DNA of 64,000 nucleotides from Salinivirga cyanobacteriivorans (GCF_001443605.1 NZ_CP013118.1:2909501-2973500); one strand, 5' to 3'; numbered from the stretch's first letter, positions 1 through 10,341 are shown. The notes: generated by a model not told the origin, from the letters alone. Translations and numbers: made by a program.

Positions 1-1
1 A

Positions 2-151
2 AAGGAAAAACAAAGGCCGGAAAAATTATTGTATAATTCTCCGGAAAAACACAGCAAATCCAAAGCTGTTTTAAAACAGTCCAGAAAGCAAGGTTTTAAT
101 GCGAGAAAGGCAATTATTTATGCCACAATTATTAATCGAAAATATTCTTAA
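2..151 (+). CDS. possible 3' end of a gene cut by the window edge
   Basis: Frame 2 is open from the window edge to a TAA at 149-151, about 50 codons. The product tail is basic and hydrophilic and ends in N-R-K-Y-S. An open stretch of this length has a modest chance of arising randomly in AT-rich DNA, and no family is recognisable. The preceding sequence is needed to decide. Confidence 0.25.
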   Translation, partial: KEKQRPEKLLYNSPEKHSKSKAVLKQSRKQGFNARKAIIYATIINRKYS

Positions 152-264
152 GAAAATGTTAGAGGCATGTTAATTTTTCTTAAGCAATTTTTGGATTAAT
201 GGGTATTAAATATTTATATTTACCCTTTCATAATTAGGAAAGTTCTAAATAAAAATATGTGATT
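152..264 (+). promoter_or_regulatory. leader of the TonB receptor operon
   Basis: This AT-rich, non-coding stretch lies before the receptor start. It contains TATATTTA near 215, one base away from the Bacteroidota -7 box TAnnTTTG. No convincing -33 element, hairpin or binding site is visible. Confidence 0.25.
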
Positions 265-3200
265 ATGTTAAGAAAGATACTCTATGTAGTTCTTGCTCTG
301 ATTTCTGCGAGCGCTCTTTATGCCCAGTCCGGGTCGATTAAGGGTACTGTAACCGATGCAGAGAAAAATGAGCCGGTTCCCTTTGCCAATGTGGTGGTTG
401 AAAGAAACGGGAACCAAATTACGGGTACCATTACTGACGTAAACGGGAATTATACTTTGAAACCAGTTCCGGCTGGGCGTTTTACGGTATTGGTTTCCTC
501 AGTTGGTTACCAGAAAAAACAGATCAATGGTGTATTGGTTAATGCCGATAAAATACGCTTTCTCGATATTGAGATGGCTTCAACATCGGTAAAACTAGAC
601 GAAATTGAAGTTGTCGAATATAAGGTACCCTTGATTGATAAGGATAATACCCAAACTGGTGGAACTGTAACTTCAGAAGACATTGAAAAAATGTCGGGGC
701 GTTCTGCCGAATCAGTTGCAGCAACTGTTGGAGGTGTTTACCAGGAAGATGGTGAAGTAAAATCAGTTCGAGGTGCTCGTGAAGAAGCCACAACCTATTA
801 CATTGACGGTATTAAAGTCCGCGGGTCAAAAGGTCTTCCAAAATCAGCTATTGAAGAGGTTTCCGTTGTAACAGGTGGTTTAGCCGCCAAATATGGTGAT
901 GCTACAGGAGGTATCATTAGTATTACAACAAAGGGGCCATCACGCCAGTTTTTTGGTAGCGCTGAATTAATGACCTCTGTTGACGGTTATTTTGATAACC
1001 TCGCTGCTGTTAGTCTTTCCGGACCATTATTTTCCGTTAAAACAACAGACCCTAATGATCCTACAAAGGTTATTAAAAATACAATAGCAGGATATTTTCT
1101 CTCTGCTGAAGCTACATATACCAAAGACAGCAGACCTTTTGCAACAGACATATGGAAAGTTAAAGATGAAGTGATTGATGATTTGGTTCAAAATCCTATT
1201 GTACCAGATCCATATTCACCATCTACAATATTATCTGCACAATATCTTGACAAAGGCGATTTTGAAAAGATTGATGCCAAAGAGAATGCAGACAACTGGG
1301 GCGGTAACTTTTCGGGTAAAATTGATATTAAACCATTTGATGGTGCTAATATTACCCTTGGAGGAAACCTTACCTATAATGAAAGTAATGCCTTTGTTAG
1401 GTCTTATCAATTTATGAATTCAGATCAAAACCCACAAACTCATGACCTGACCTGGAGGGCATTTGGTCGCTATACACAGCGGTTTAAAAGCACAGAAGCT
1501 TCTGAAGACCAAAAGGCATCATTAATAAAGAATGCTTATTTTACAGCACAAGTCGACTGGACGCAACAAACAGGAGGCTTAGAACATGCTGAATATGGTG
1601 ATGACCTTTTTAAGTATGGTTATTATGGTGAGTACCAAATCCGCTCCATTAACTCTTATCAGTATGGTCACGATACAGCTTCTAATTATACTGGTTATAT
1701 ACATGATGGTTTCATCGAAACACTCGATACCGTTTTATCAACTCCTATTAATGAAGCAGCGGGCCGATATAATGAGCTCTATTACGAAAACTATAACTCT
1801 GCTAATAATATTATTCCAGGTTATCCAACCACTACAGATCTTCTTTTAGGTGGAGGTTATCTCAATGGAGATGGTTTCTCTGGTATTCAATTACCTGAAC
1901 TTGGTTCAATTGCTGTACCCGGAGCAGTTTATAATGACTATTATAAATATGACCAAAGGCAGCTTAGGGCAACAATTTCAGGTGCTGCAGATATTGGAAA
2001 CCATGAGATTAGCGTTGGTGGTGAATTTGAAATGAGGTTCGACAGGCAATATCGTGTTTCACCAACAGGACTATGGTCGCTTGCTCGCGGTTATATGAAT
2101 GACCATATTTCAGAGCTGGACCTGAATAATCCTGAACCCGGCTATGTTACAGATGCAAATGGCAACATAATTTATGATCCATATGGAAACCCGGTTTTTA
2201 ATGATACTGTGAACTATCCGCGCTTATTATCAACTGATAACCAGTATCTGTTCGACCTGAAATTCAGACAGGCAAACAGTCTTGAAGACACAGAATGGGT
2301 TAACATTGATGGATATGATCCTGAAGATATGGATATCGCCTATTTTAGTGCCGATGAGTTATATAATAATGGTAATAGCCTCGTTTCTTATTATGGATAT
2401 AATCATAAGGGAGAACAAATTGATCCCGATGTATCATTTAATGATTTCTTTACAGACTATTATATTGACGAGGTTGGCAACAGAAGATACAAAAGAGAAA
2501 TTCCTGTATATCAACCAATTTATGCAGCTGCATATATTCAGGATAAATTTGCCTTTAAAGACTTAGTATTTAATGTAGGTCTAAGACTCGATTATTATGA
2601 TCTAAACCAGAAAGTGTTAGAGGATAAATTTACATTTTTCGAAGCCTATCAGGTTGGAGATGCAGGTGTAGATCAGGATATTGCATCTGCTATTCCGGGT
2701 AATATTCCAGATGGAGCTACGATTTATGTGCAGGACTATGATGCTGAAGCAGGCAACATGAAATTAAATGGATTTAGAGATGGAGAAACATGGTATACCG
2801 CAACTGGAGAAATTACTAACTCCCCAGGTGTCATAGAAGGTGGAAAAGGTATTCAACCTTATCTTAAAAATCCTGCAGGTGATACCGTTGGAAGCCCCGG
2901 TTACCTGAACTCTTTTACAGATTATAACCCACAGTTTGTTCCAATGCCAAGGGTTTCGTTTTCATTTCCAATTTCCGATGAGGCATTATTTTTTGCACAT
3001 TATGACATTTTGACCAAAAGACCAAGTGATGGTTATGCACGGTTGAGTTACATTAACTACCTCACAATTTTTTCTCAAAGTGGTTCAGTATTAAGTAATC
3101 CTGACCTGCGACCAGAGAAAACCATCGATTATGAGTTAGGTTTCCAACAAAAATTAGGAAAAACCAGCTCGTTAAAAATTTCAGCCTTTTATCGTGAGAT

Positions 3201-3978
3201 GAGGGATATGATCCAGGTGAGAGCAGTTGAGGGTGCTTTCCCGGTTGATTATTTAACTTATGACAACCTTGACTTTGGTACAGTAAAAGGTTTTACTACA
3301 ACATTTGATTTAAGAAGAACCAATAATGTATCGCTGAGAGCATCATATACTTTACAGTTTGCCAAAGGTACAGGTAGCGATCCAACAACCGCCCTGGCTC
3401 TGGTACAGGCAGGTCAACCTAACCTTCGTACCATAAAACCTTTGGATTTTGACCAAACGCACGCTTTCGTTTTCACATTAGATTATAGATTCTCTGATGG
3501 AGATAACTATAATGGACCTAAGCTATTCGGTCAGGATATTTTGGCCAATGCTGGTGTTAATATTGTACTTAACACAGGTTCTGGAACACCCTATAGTTTA
3601 AGAAATGTTGCAAGCGGAACACTTATCGGACGTATTAACGGTTCAAGAATGCCATGGATGACCACCATGAATATGCGTGTTGATAAGGACTTTAGAATAA
3701 AATTGAATAAAGGAGAAGAGGATAATAATAAGCATATCAACATCAATGTTTATGCTGATATCAGTAATGTTTTAAATACTATGAATGTTACAGGAGTTTA
3801 CTCAAAAACCGGAAACCCTGATGACAACGGATATTTAACGTATGCTGGTAATCAGAGTGAAATAGAATCAAGGGTTAGTCCGGATTCTTTCAGAAACTAT
3901 TATAGATTATATATGGACAATCCATATAATTATAATATGCCCCGCAGATTTAGAGTTGGTGTAATGGTAAGCTTCTAA
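265..3978 (+). CDS. TonB-dependent outer-membrane receptor with N-terminal CarboxypepD_reg-like domain
   Basis: The product is a 1237-aa outer-membrane receptor. I chose ATG 265 over the in-frame GTG at 259 because it puts M-L-R-K directly before a clean signal peptide ending A-L-Y-A-Q. Residues about 22-110 form the carboxypeptidase-regulatory beta-sandwich (GSIKGTV, NGNYTLKPVPAG). A plug domain follows at about 120-230, with YYIDGIKVRG and GGLAAKYGDATGG, and then a long barrel ending in aromatic F (MVSF). The receptor motif ending in NPDLRPEKT is present near residue 950. SusC-like proteins are shorter and pair with SusD; no SusD lies nearby. Instead a huge secreted protein and a PorV-like barrel follow within 25-bp gaps. 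Substrate is unknown. A role in surface assembly or uptake of the secreted partner's ligand is inference. Confidence 0.93.
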   Translation: MLRKILYVVLALISASALYAQSGSIKGTVTDAEKNEPVPFANVVVERNGNQITGTITDVNGNYTLKPVPAGRFTVLVSSVGYQKKQINGVLVNADKIRFLDIEMASTSVKLDEIEVVEYKVPLIDKDNTQTGGTVTSEDIEKMSGRSAESVAATVGGVYQEDGEVKSVRGAREEATTYYIDGIKVRGSKGLPKSAIEEVSVVTGGLAAKYGDATGGIISITTKGPSRQFFGSAELMTSVDGYFDNLAAVSLSGPLFSVKTTDPNDPTKVIKNTIAGYFLSAEATYTKDSRPFATDIWKVKDEVIDDLVQNPIVPDPYSPSTILSAQYLDKGDFEKIDAKENADNWGGNFSGKIDIKPFDGANITLGGNLTYNESNAFVRSYQFMNSDQNPQTHDLTWRAFGRYTQRFKSTEASEDQKASLIKNAYFTAQVDWTQQTGGLEHAEYGDDLFKYGYYGEYQIRSINSYQYGHDTASNYTGYIHDGFIETLDTVLSTPINEAAGRYNELYYENYNSANNIIPGYPTTTDLLLGGGYLNGDGFSGIQLPELGSIAVPGAVYNDYYKYDQRQLRATISGAADIGNHEISVGGEFEMRFDRQYRVSPTGLWSLARGYMNDHISELDLNNPEPGYVTDANGNIIYDPYGNPVFNDTVNYPRLLSTDNQYLFDLKFRQANSLEDTEWVNIDGYDPEDMDIAYFSADELYNNGNSLVSYYGYNHKGEQIDPDVSFNDFFTDYYIDEVGNRRYKREIPVYQPIYAAAYIQDKFAFKDLVFNVGLRLDYYDLNQKVLEDKFTFFEAYQVGDAGVDQDIASAIPGNIPDGATIYVQDYDAEAGNMKLNGFRDGETWYTATGEITNSPGVIEGGKGIQPYLKNPAGDTVGSPGYLNSFTDYNPQFVPMPRVSFSFPISDEALFFAHYDILTKRPSDGYARLSYINYLTIFSQSGSVLSNPDLRPEKTIDYELGFQQKLGKTSSLKISAFYREMRDMIQVRAVEGAFPVDYLTYDNLDFGTVKGFTTTFDLRRTNNVSLRASYTLQFAKGTGSDPTTALALVQAGQPNLRTIKPLDFDQTHAFVFTLDYRFSDGDNYNGPKLFGQDILANAGVNIVLNTGSGTPYSLRNVASGTLIGRINGSRMPWMTTMNMRVDKDFRIKLNKGEEDNNKHININVYADISNVLNTMNVTGVYSKTGNPDDNGYLTYAGNQSEIESRVSPDSFRNYYRLYMDNPYNYNMPRRFRVGVMVSF

Positions 3979-4003
3979 AAAATTGAGAATAAAATATATC
4001 AAA

Positions 4004-7000
4004 ATGAAAAAACTGAACATCATATTAATATTGATTTTTATATTCTCTTTAGCTTGGAACAGGGGATTTGCAGAAAAATACCTGTATGCCAAAAAGGGAA
4101 ATAAGAAAGAGATTAAAAGCGTAGGAGCAGGGTGTTTGCCACCCACCTCCAGTCGCTACTTGCAGTTTAATAATGTAAAGGCGATGATTCACAATGGTGG
4201 TGATATGTGGTGGGACTTTAATAATGCCCAGTATTTTGTCCCCAAAAGTGGCCAGGCAAGTGCATTGTTCGCAGGTTCCATATGGGTCGGAGGAAAAGAT
4301 TCTAATGGACAGCTTAGGTTAGCCGGACACAGATTTAGAGGTGTTGGGGTCGATTTTTATCCTGGACCACTTGTGGCTGAGGGCCCGAACAAAGGGAATG
4401 TTTCAGCGGAAATTTGCACACGCTATGACAGGCAGTATTACATTACCAAATCAATGGTGTCAGAGTTCATAGCTTATAGCCAATCTGAGAATCCTGATGA
4501 GGAATTTCCCGAATATACGATTCCTGAAGTTATTACAAATTGGCCGGCACACGGACCAACAGAGGATCAATATGATTATTTCCTGGCCCCATTTAAAGAT
4601 GTAGATGGAGATGAAACTTATGATCCGGGAGCCGGTGATTATCCATATTATATATTCGACAGTCGTAATTACGACTGTAATACACGGCCTGTAAGGGAAG
4701 CCGAGGGTTTGACAAATGAAACTATGCAACTTTTTGGTGATGCAACACTTTGGTGGGTATATAACGACCGTGGAAATATTCACACAGAGACACAAGGAGA
4801 TGCCATTGGAATGGAGTTTAGGGCACAAGCTTTTGCCTTTGCCACCAATGATGAACTCAATAATATGACTTTCTATAATTATCAAATTATTAACCGGTCA
4901 TCATTTACCCTTAATGAAGCCTATTTTGGAGTCTGGACAGATGCAGATATGGGATACGCTTTTGATGATTTTGTCGGGACGGATGTCGTTCGTGGATTGG
5001 GGTATCTCTATAATGGCGAACTCGTTGATGGAGATGGAGAGGTTACTTCATACGGTGCGAATCCTCCAGCAATTGGTATCGACTTTTTTGAAGGACCATA
5101 CAAAGATCCAACATTCGAAGATGATCTTACAAACTGGAATCCAGATGGCGAATTGGATTGTGATATAGGTTATCGATATGATGCTGATGGTAATATGGAC
5201 ACCAGTGTAAATGGTAGTAATATCAAATTTAATGGTAACATTAACGGGCTCAATTTCGGAGATGGAATTGCAGACAATGAACGTTGGGGAATGCGCCGGT
5301 TTATTTATTTCAATAATGCAGGTGGAGATTATGGTGACCCGGTTTATGCGCACGAATATTATAAATATCTGACCGGTTACTGGAAGAATGGTAAAAGGAT
5401 GAACTATGGTGGTACAGGATACGATGGAACCACTGAAATTGATGCCGATTTCATGTTCCCCGGGCTTACTGATAAGTGTGATTGGGGTACTGGCGGCGAA
5501 ACACCGGCCAATAAAAACTGGACAGAACAATCGGAAAACAATACGGCAGACGATCGACGTTTTGTGCAATCAGCAGGTCCATTTACCCTGGAACCCGGTA
5601 ATGTTAATAACATCACCACCGGAGCTGTTTGGGCCAGATCTTATGAGAATTCTTTGTTGGCCAGCGCTGAAAAAGTAAGAAAAGCTGATGATAAGGCCCA
5701 GGCACTTTTTGAGAACTGTTTCCAACTTATTGATGGGCCTAATGCACCTGATTTAACTGTTATTCCGATGGATCAGAAATTCATTGTGCATATTTCTAAC
5801 CCAACTAATTCAAATAACTACCTGGAGCAATACGAGCAAGAAGATTATCTTAACATTGGTACTGAATATGAAGATAAATTTTACCGTTTCCAGGGATACC
5901 AGGTTTACCAGGTTAAAAATGAAGATGTAACCTTAGATCAATTGCGCGATCCCTCCTACGCTAAGATTGTATTTCAGTGTGACCTTAAGGATGAGGTTGG
6001 CGATCTTGTAAATTATACTTTTGACCAGGAAATTGGCGGCCATTATCCTACTGTTATGGTGAATGCAAACAATGATGGTATCAGACATACATTTGAAATT
6101 ACCAAAGACTTTTTTGCTGAATCTTCAGGCGGGCAATTAGTTAATAATAAAGAGTATTATTATGTTGCCATTGCCTATGCGCACAATAATTATAAGGACT
6201 ATAGCCAGACAGATACAGCAGGATTTGACGGGCAAACACAACCTTACCTGTCTAGTCGCAAGGCCACTACAGGTGAGATCCCTGTATATGATGTAATACC
6301 ACATCCACGAAATATGGACAATGGTGGTACAGAGCTTAATGCCAATTACGGTATACAGCCGGCAATTACAAAAGTTGAGGGAGCCGGAAACGGACAAAAT
6401 TACCTCAAACTTGCGGATGGAGTAGAAGACAGTATTGTTGCAGGATATGAACTTGACGGTATTCGTTACCAGCAAGGACACGGGCCGATTAATGTAAAAA
6501 TTATTAATCCGCTAAATATTACAGCCGGGACTTACTATGTAGGTATTTGCGCAGACTCTGTGCATTATCCTGCCCCTTTGGATGATTATTTCTACGAACA
6601 ATCCGGAGAGCAATATAACGCCAGCCCTTATGATGGTTTTATAAAGGACAGTAAGTGGTATATCGCACAAAGAAATAATTTTGGCGGCTTGGATACCATT
6701 GCAGTTTCCAATACCTGGATGTCAGAGAAAAACGAAATATTATTTGATAGTCTTGGTATTTCAATTGATATCAATCAATACGGATTCCCTTTGCATGATC
6801 ATATTAAAGATGTTAAGCTGAGACATCTGATTCAGTTCGATATCAATAATGGATTCCTCGGAGCTAATTTATATTACGAAGATCCAGAAATGCCATGGAT
6901 CAACTTTATTCAAGATCAGGAAGGCCAATCTTTCCTTAACTGGATCAGGGCTGGTAAAACAGTATACGATGATAATCCTGAATGGAGTGACGTCGCTGGT

Positions 7001-8173
7001 TTAGATACAGCTTCGTATTATGAAAATATCCTAAACAGAACTTGGGCACCATGGGCACTTGCAACCGACCATACCCACGGACCTCGTTTAATTGGTACTA
7101 GTTTCAGTCATACCAGTCAGGGTGTAGTGTTGCCTAGTGTTAATGTTGTAATTACAAAAAACCAGGAGAAATGGACAAGAGTACCGGTTTTTGAAATGTC
7201 AGAAAGTCCTTCAAATAGTGAAGGTGGTGCCGAAAGGTTTGAACTAAGGGCAGCCCCATCATTAAATAAAGCTTTAGAATCTTCTACAGCTACAGGACCT
7301 TCGCAAAACCCGGAAGATGCCAATTATGTTAGCGATTCGGGTTGGAGCTGGTTCCCGGGTTATGCAGTTGATGTTGAAACAGGAAAGCGGTTGAATATGG
7401 CATTTGGGGAATCAAGCTGGTTAGTCGGATATAACGGTCGCGATATGATTTGGAATCCGGTAGAAACCATTATCAGTGAAGATGGAACCTATGTGATGGG
7501 TGGTAAACATTATCTTTATGTGTTTGCTAGCGATAGCAGCAGCCTTGATGGCAGATATTTGCCACCATATGAAGGATTATTCGAATTTAGAGATAAGCTT
7601 GAGAGCTCACTACCTTCTTACAGGCCATTTGCGCAATGGATTTCAATGCCATATACCAGAACAGGAAAAGCATTTGATACATATGACGAAATGCCCGATA
7701 ATGATGTAAGAATCGAGTTGCGTACTGCTATTCCATTCAATCAGGGTTTGGGTAACGATGCTGTAGATAACCCAATGAACAGCAATTATCCACTCTACAA
7801 ATTTAATTTAGACGAATTTGTTCCGGTTGTGGGAAGTAAGTCCGTTGCAGAGGATGCTCTTGAAACCGTAAATGTAGTACCAAACCCCTATTATGGAGGT
7901 AATACATATGAAAGTGGCCAGGTCGACTATGTTGTAAAAATTACAAACTTACCACCAACATGTAGTATTGATATTTACAATATGGCAGGAACACTGGTTC
8001 GCTCATACGAGAAAGACAATGCCTCTACAATTATAGAGTGGGATTTGAAAAATAATTACAGAGTTCCAATTGCAGGTGGTTTGTATATTATACATGTTAA
8101 AGCCCCTGGAATAGGAGAAAAAACACTTAAGTGGTTTGGCGTACTACGTCCGGACGATCTTAGCTCATTCTAA
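4004..8173 (+). CDS. large secreted protein with a T9SS-like C-terminal sorting domain
   Basis: The product is 1389 aa. ATG 4004 is preferred to TTG 3983 because it gives a typical signal peptide (KKLNIILILIFIFSL). The mature part is rich in Asp, Gly, Asn and Tyr, with many D-x-D-G runs that could bind Ca2+, and it has no enzyme motif I recognise. The last ~95 residues look like a T9SS type-A sorting/FlgD-like fold: VVPNPYYGG, then DIYNMAGTLVRSY, then GGLYIIHVKAPG and KWFGVL. An extra tail R-P-D-D-L-S-S-F follows, which is unusual for that domain. The gene sits 25 bp after the TonB receptor and 25 bp before a PorV-like barrel, so the three are probably co-transcribed. Export by the T9SS encoded further along is inferred. 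Function is unknown. Confidence 0.85.
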   Translation: MKKLNIILILIFIFSLAWNRGFAEKYLYAKKGNKKEIKSVGAGCLPPTSSRYLQFNNVKAMIHNGGDMWWDFNNAQYFVPKSGQASALFAGSIWVGGKDSNGQLRLAGHRFRGVGVDFYPGPLVAEGPNKGNVSAEICTRYDRQYYITKSMVSEFIAYSQSENPDEEFPEYTIPEVITNWPAHGPTEDQYDYFLAPFKDVDGDETYDPGAGDYPYYIFDSRNYDCNTRPVREAEGLTNETMQLFGDATLWWVYNDRGNIHTETQGDAIGMEFRAQAFAFATNDELNNMTFYNYQIINRSSFTLNEAYFGVWTDADMGYAFDDFVGTDVVRGLGYLYNGELVDGDGEVTSYGANPPAIGIDFFEGPYKDPTFEDDLTNWNPDGELDCDIGYRYDADGNMDTSVNGSNIKFNGNINGLNFGDGIADNERWGMRRFIYFNNAGGDYGDPVYAHEYYKYLTGYWKNGKRMNYGGTGYDGTTEIDADFMFPGLTDKCDWGTGGETPANKNWTEQSENNTADDRRFVQSAGPFTLEPGNVNNITTGAVWARSYENSLLASAEKVRKADDKAQALFENCFQLIDGPNAPDLTVIPMDQKFIVHISNPTNSNNYLEQYEQEDYLNIGTEYEDKFYRFQGYQVYQVKNEDVTLDQLRDPSYAKIVFQCDLKDEVGDLVNYTFDQEIGGHYPTVMVNANNDGIRHTFEITKDFFAESSGGQLVNNKEYYYVAIAYAHNNYKDYSQTDTAGFDGQTQPYLSSRKATTGEIPVYDVIPHPRNMDNGGTELNANYGIQPAITKVEGAGNGQNYLKLADGVEDSIVAGYELDGIRYQQGHGPINVKIINPLNITAGTYYVGICADSVHYPAPLDDYFYEQSGEQYNASPYDGFIKDSKWYIAQRNNFGGLDTIAVSNTWMSEKNEILFDSLGISIDINQYGFPLHDHIKDVKLRHLIQFDINNGFLGANLYYEDPEMPWINFIQDQEGQSFLNWIRAGKTVYDDNPEWSDVAGLDTASYYENILNRTWAPWALATDHTHGPRLIGTSFSHTSQGVVLPSVNVVITKNQEKWTRVPVFEMSESPSNSEGGAERFELRAAPSLNKALESSTATGPSQNPEDANYVSDSGWSWFPGYAVDVETGKRLNMAFGESSWLVGYNGRDMIWNPVETIISEDGTYVMGGKHYLYVFASDSSSLDGRYLPPYEGLFEFRDKLESSLPSYRPFAQWISMPYTRTGKAFDTYDEMPDNDVRIELRTAIPFNQGLGNDAVDNPMNSNYPLYKFNLDEFVPVVGSKSVAEDALETVNVVPNPYYGGNTYESGQVDYVVKITNLPPTCSIDIYNMAGTLVRSYEKDNASTIIEWDLKNNYRVPIAGGLYIIHVKAPGIGEKTLKWFGVLRPDDLSSF

Positions 8174-8198
8174 TACGTAAAAAAGAAACTTATTGATT

Positions 8199-9245
8199 AT
8201 GAAAAACATAACATTAATAATAATAACTGTAATCGGCTTAACGATTATTGCTCCTAAAATGTACGCTGGAAATGAAGAGCGTGCAGGTGAAGCTGGAGCC
8301 AGTGAGTTACTTTTTAATCCATGGGCTGCATCTTCCGGTTTTGGTAACGCCAATGTGGCTTCAATTGAAGGGTTAGAAGGGATTTTCCTCAATGTTGCAG
8401 GAACTGCTTTTACAAATAAAACCGAATTAGGGTTTACATACACAGACTACCTTTCCGGGGCTGGTATTGGAATCAATTCCTTTGCTTTCTCTCAGCATGT
8501 CGGTGAATCCGGAACCCTTTCGGGAGGCGTTGTCGCCTATGATTTTGGGGATATTGAACGCACAACCGTTGAGCTTCCTGATGGCGATGGTACAACCTTC
8601 GATCCTTCGTACACCAATATCACACTGGCCTATGCTCGTGAGTTTTCGAATTCAATTTATGGTGGTGCCGCAATTAAGGTTATAAACGAAGGGGTTTCAA
8701 ATGCTAAAGCTACTGGTGTTGCTATTGATGCAGGTATTCAGTATGTGGCAGGAGAAAATGATCAGTTGCGCTTCGGTATCACAATGCAAAATGTTGGTCC
8801 TACTATGAGTTTCAAAGGCGATGGACTTTCATTTAAAGGTTATACACCCAGTGGTACCTTGCAAACAATCGAATTTAGAGAACGTGAATTTGAGCTTCCC
8901 TCCTTAATCCGAATGGGTTTGTCATATGATATTTTCCTTGCAGAAGACCATAATTTATTAGTTGCTGCAGCATTTACTTCAAACTCCTTTACCAAAGATA
9001 ACGGACACCTGGGGTTTGAATATGGTTTTAGTAATTATTTGCGTCTTCGCGGTGGTTTTATATACGAAAAGGATATTTTTAGCGAAGCAGACAGAGAGAC
9101 TATATTTACAGGATTCAACGGTGGTTTATCTGTAATGATTCCAATCAATAAAGAGAGTGGATCAAGATTTGCAGTAGATTATTCATATAGATCCACAGAA
9201 GCATTTGATGGAGTACATTCCATTGGAGCACGAATTATACTGTAA
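8199..9245 (+). CDS. PorV/PorQ-family outer-membrane barrel protein
   Basis: The product is 348 aa. ATG 8199 is used rather than TTG 8193. It has a signal peptide (MKNITLIIITVIGLTII), then GASELLFNPWAASSGFGNAN and a SIEGLEGIFLNVAGTA segment, the N-terminal pattern of the PorV/PorQ family (UPF0164-like). Alternating beta strands run to a C-terminal ARIIL. PorV proteins shuttle T9SS cargo from the translocon to the attachment complex. This copy follows a cargo-like protein directly, suggesting a dedicated export partner, but it could also be a structural barrel for that protein. A terminator follows at 9264. Confidence 0.8.
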   Translation: MKNITLIIITVIGLTIIAPKMYAGNEERAGEAGASELLFNPWAASSGFGNANVASIEGLEGIFLNVAGTAFTNKTELGFTYTDYLSGAGIGINSFAFSQHVGESGTLSGGVVAYDFGDIERTTVELPDGDGTTFDPSYTNITLAYAREFSNSIYGGAAIKVINEGVSNAKATGVAIDAGIQYVAGENDQLRFGITMQNVGPTMSFKGDGLSFKGYTPSGTLQTIEFREREFELPSLIRMGLSYDIFLAEDHNLLVAAAFTSNSFTKDNGHLGFEYGFSNYLRLRGGFIYEKDIFSEADRETIFTGFNGGLSVMIPINKESGSRFAVDYSYRSTEAFDGVHSIGARIIL

Positions 9246-9263
9246 TTATTACAATTAAATATT

Positions 9264-9300
9264 AAAGAAAAGGATCTCATTTCTGAGATTCTTTTCTTTT
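9264..9300 (+). terminator. rho-independent terminator after the PorV-like gene
   Basis: The stem 9264-9279 pairs with 9284-9299 with 15 of 16 positions matching. The loop is TTTC and the 3' arm is U-rich. It closes the receptor/secreted protein/PorV operon. Confidence 0.8.
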
Positions 9301-9319
9301 CTTTTAATTCCAGAATTTT

Positions 9320-9344
9320 CCTATCCTTGTGGATAGGTTTTCTT
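9320..9344 (+). terminator. second small hairpin before greA
   Basis: CCTATCC (9320-9326) and GGATAGG (9331-9337) form a perfect 7-bp stem with loop TTGT, followed by TTTTC. It may be a back-up terminator or a greA leader hairpin. Confidence 0.45.
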
Positions 9345-9406
9345 GTTTTAAAAACATCTTAGAAAAAAAACTGTTTGAAAGGATTATAAATTAAAAGTTG
9401 ACGAAA

Positions 9407-9886
9407 ATGTCGAAGTTGAATTATTTAACAGAAGATGGGTTAAAAAAACTTAAAGAAGAATTAAACCATCTCAAAACTGTAGAAAGACCCAAAGCATCGC
9501 AGGCTATTGCAGATGCGCGTGACAAAGGAGATTTATCTGAGAATGCAGAATACGATGCAGCTAAAGAAGCACAGGGGCTTTTGGAACTTAAAATTTCTAA
9601 AATGGAAGAATTAGTTCAAAACTCACGTGTTATTGATGAGTCAAAAATTGATTATTCTAAAGTACAGATAATGACTAAAGTTAAAATCAGAAACACTAAA
9701 AACAAAGCGGAAATGCAGTATTCCATTGTTTCTGAATCGGAGGCAGACCTGAAAAAAGGTAAAATAGCCGTTAATACCCCCATTGCAAAAGGGTTACTTG
9801 GGAAAACTGTCGGAGAGAAAACTATTGTTCAGGCTCCTGCAGGAAATATGGAATTTGAAATCTTAGAAATTTCACCAATGACATAA
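9407..9886 (+). CDS. greA: transcription elongation factor GreA
   Basis: The product is 159 aa from ATG 9407; the TTG at 9398 would add three residues and is less likely. The N-terminal coiled coil carries the family signature YLTEDGLKKLKEEL and the acidic tip ARDKGDLSENAEYDAAKE, which enters the RNA-polymerase secondary channel and stimulates cleavage of backtracked RNA. The C-terminal FKBP-like half contains ISPMT at the end and GLLGKTVGE. Length is standard. The HIT-protein gene follows after 12 bp and is probably co-transcribed. Confidence 0.97.
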   Translation: MSKLNYLTEDGLKKLKEELNHLKTVERPKASQAIADARDKGDLSENAEYDAAKEAQGLLELKISKMEELVQNSRVIDESKIDYSKVQIMTKVKIRNTKNKAEMQYSIVSESEADLKKGKIAVNTPIAKGLLGKTVGEKTIVQAPAGNMEFEILEISPMT

Positions 9887-9898
9887 AACTTATTTATT

Positions 9899-10291
9899 AT
9901 GGAAACAATTTTCAGTAAAATAGTTAAAGGAGACATTCCTTCACATAAAGTATACGAGGATGATAATTTCCTTGCCTTTTTGGATATTGCCCCTTTAAAG
10001 AAGGGACACACGCTTGTAATACCCAAAAGAACTGAAGACTATCTTTTCGACCTGGATGATTCAGAGCTTGCAGAAATGATGATTGTTTCTAAAAAAGTTG
10101 CCAAAGCAATAAAAAAAGTTTTTCCTTGCGAAAAGGTTGGTGTAGCAGTACTTGGACTGGAAGTTCCACATGCTCACATACATTTAGTTCCGTTGGAGTC
10201 TGAGCAGGATATAAATTTCGCTAACCCAAAACTTCAACTTTCGCAAGAGGAGATGGCTGATATTGCTGCTAAACTGCAAGCACAGGTATAA
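9899..10291 (+). CDS. HIT-family nucleotide hydrolase
   Basis: The product is a 130-aa histidine-triad protein. The catalytic H-x-H-x-H motif lies at residues 91-95 (VPHAHIHLVP), and the N-terminal half has the family pattern IFSKIVKGDIPSHKVYED. Such proteins hydrolyse nucleotide phosphoramidates or act as Ap4A-type hydrolases in the cytoplasm. The physiological substrate is uncertain. It sits 12 bp downstream of greA, a pairing that recurs in Bacteroidota to my knowledge. Confidence 0.95.
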   Translation: METIFSKIVKGDIPSHKVYEDDNFLAFLDIAPLKKGHTLVIPKRTEDYLFDLDDSELAEMMIVSKKVAKAIKKVFPCEKVGVAVLGLEVPHAHIHLVPLESEQDINFANPKLQLSQEEMADIAAKLQAQV

Positions 10292-10341
10292 AAAAATTCC
10301 TCAAACTGTAATTCTTTTCCTGTAAATGCTTATATTGTATC

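Noticed and set aside
4460-5569. Long antisense open frames (141 and 173 codons) inside the 1389-aa secreted protein gene
   Set aside because: They lie opposite a clearly coding frame, have no recognisable motifs, and look like shadows of its codon usage.
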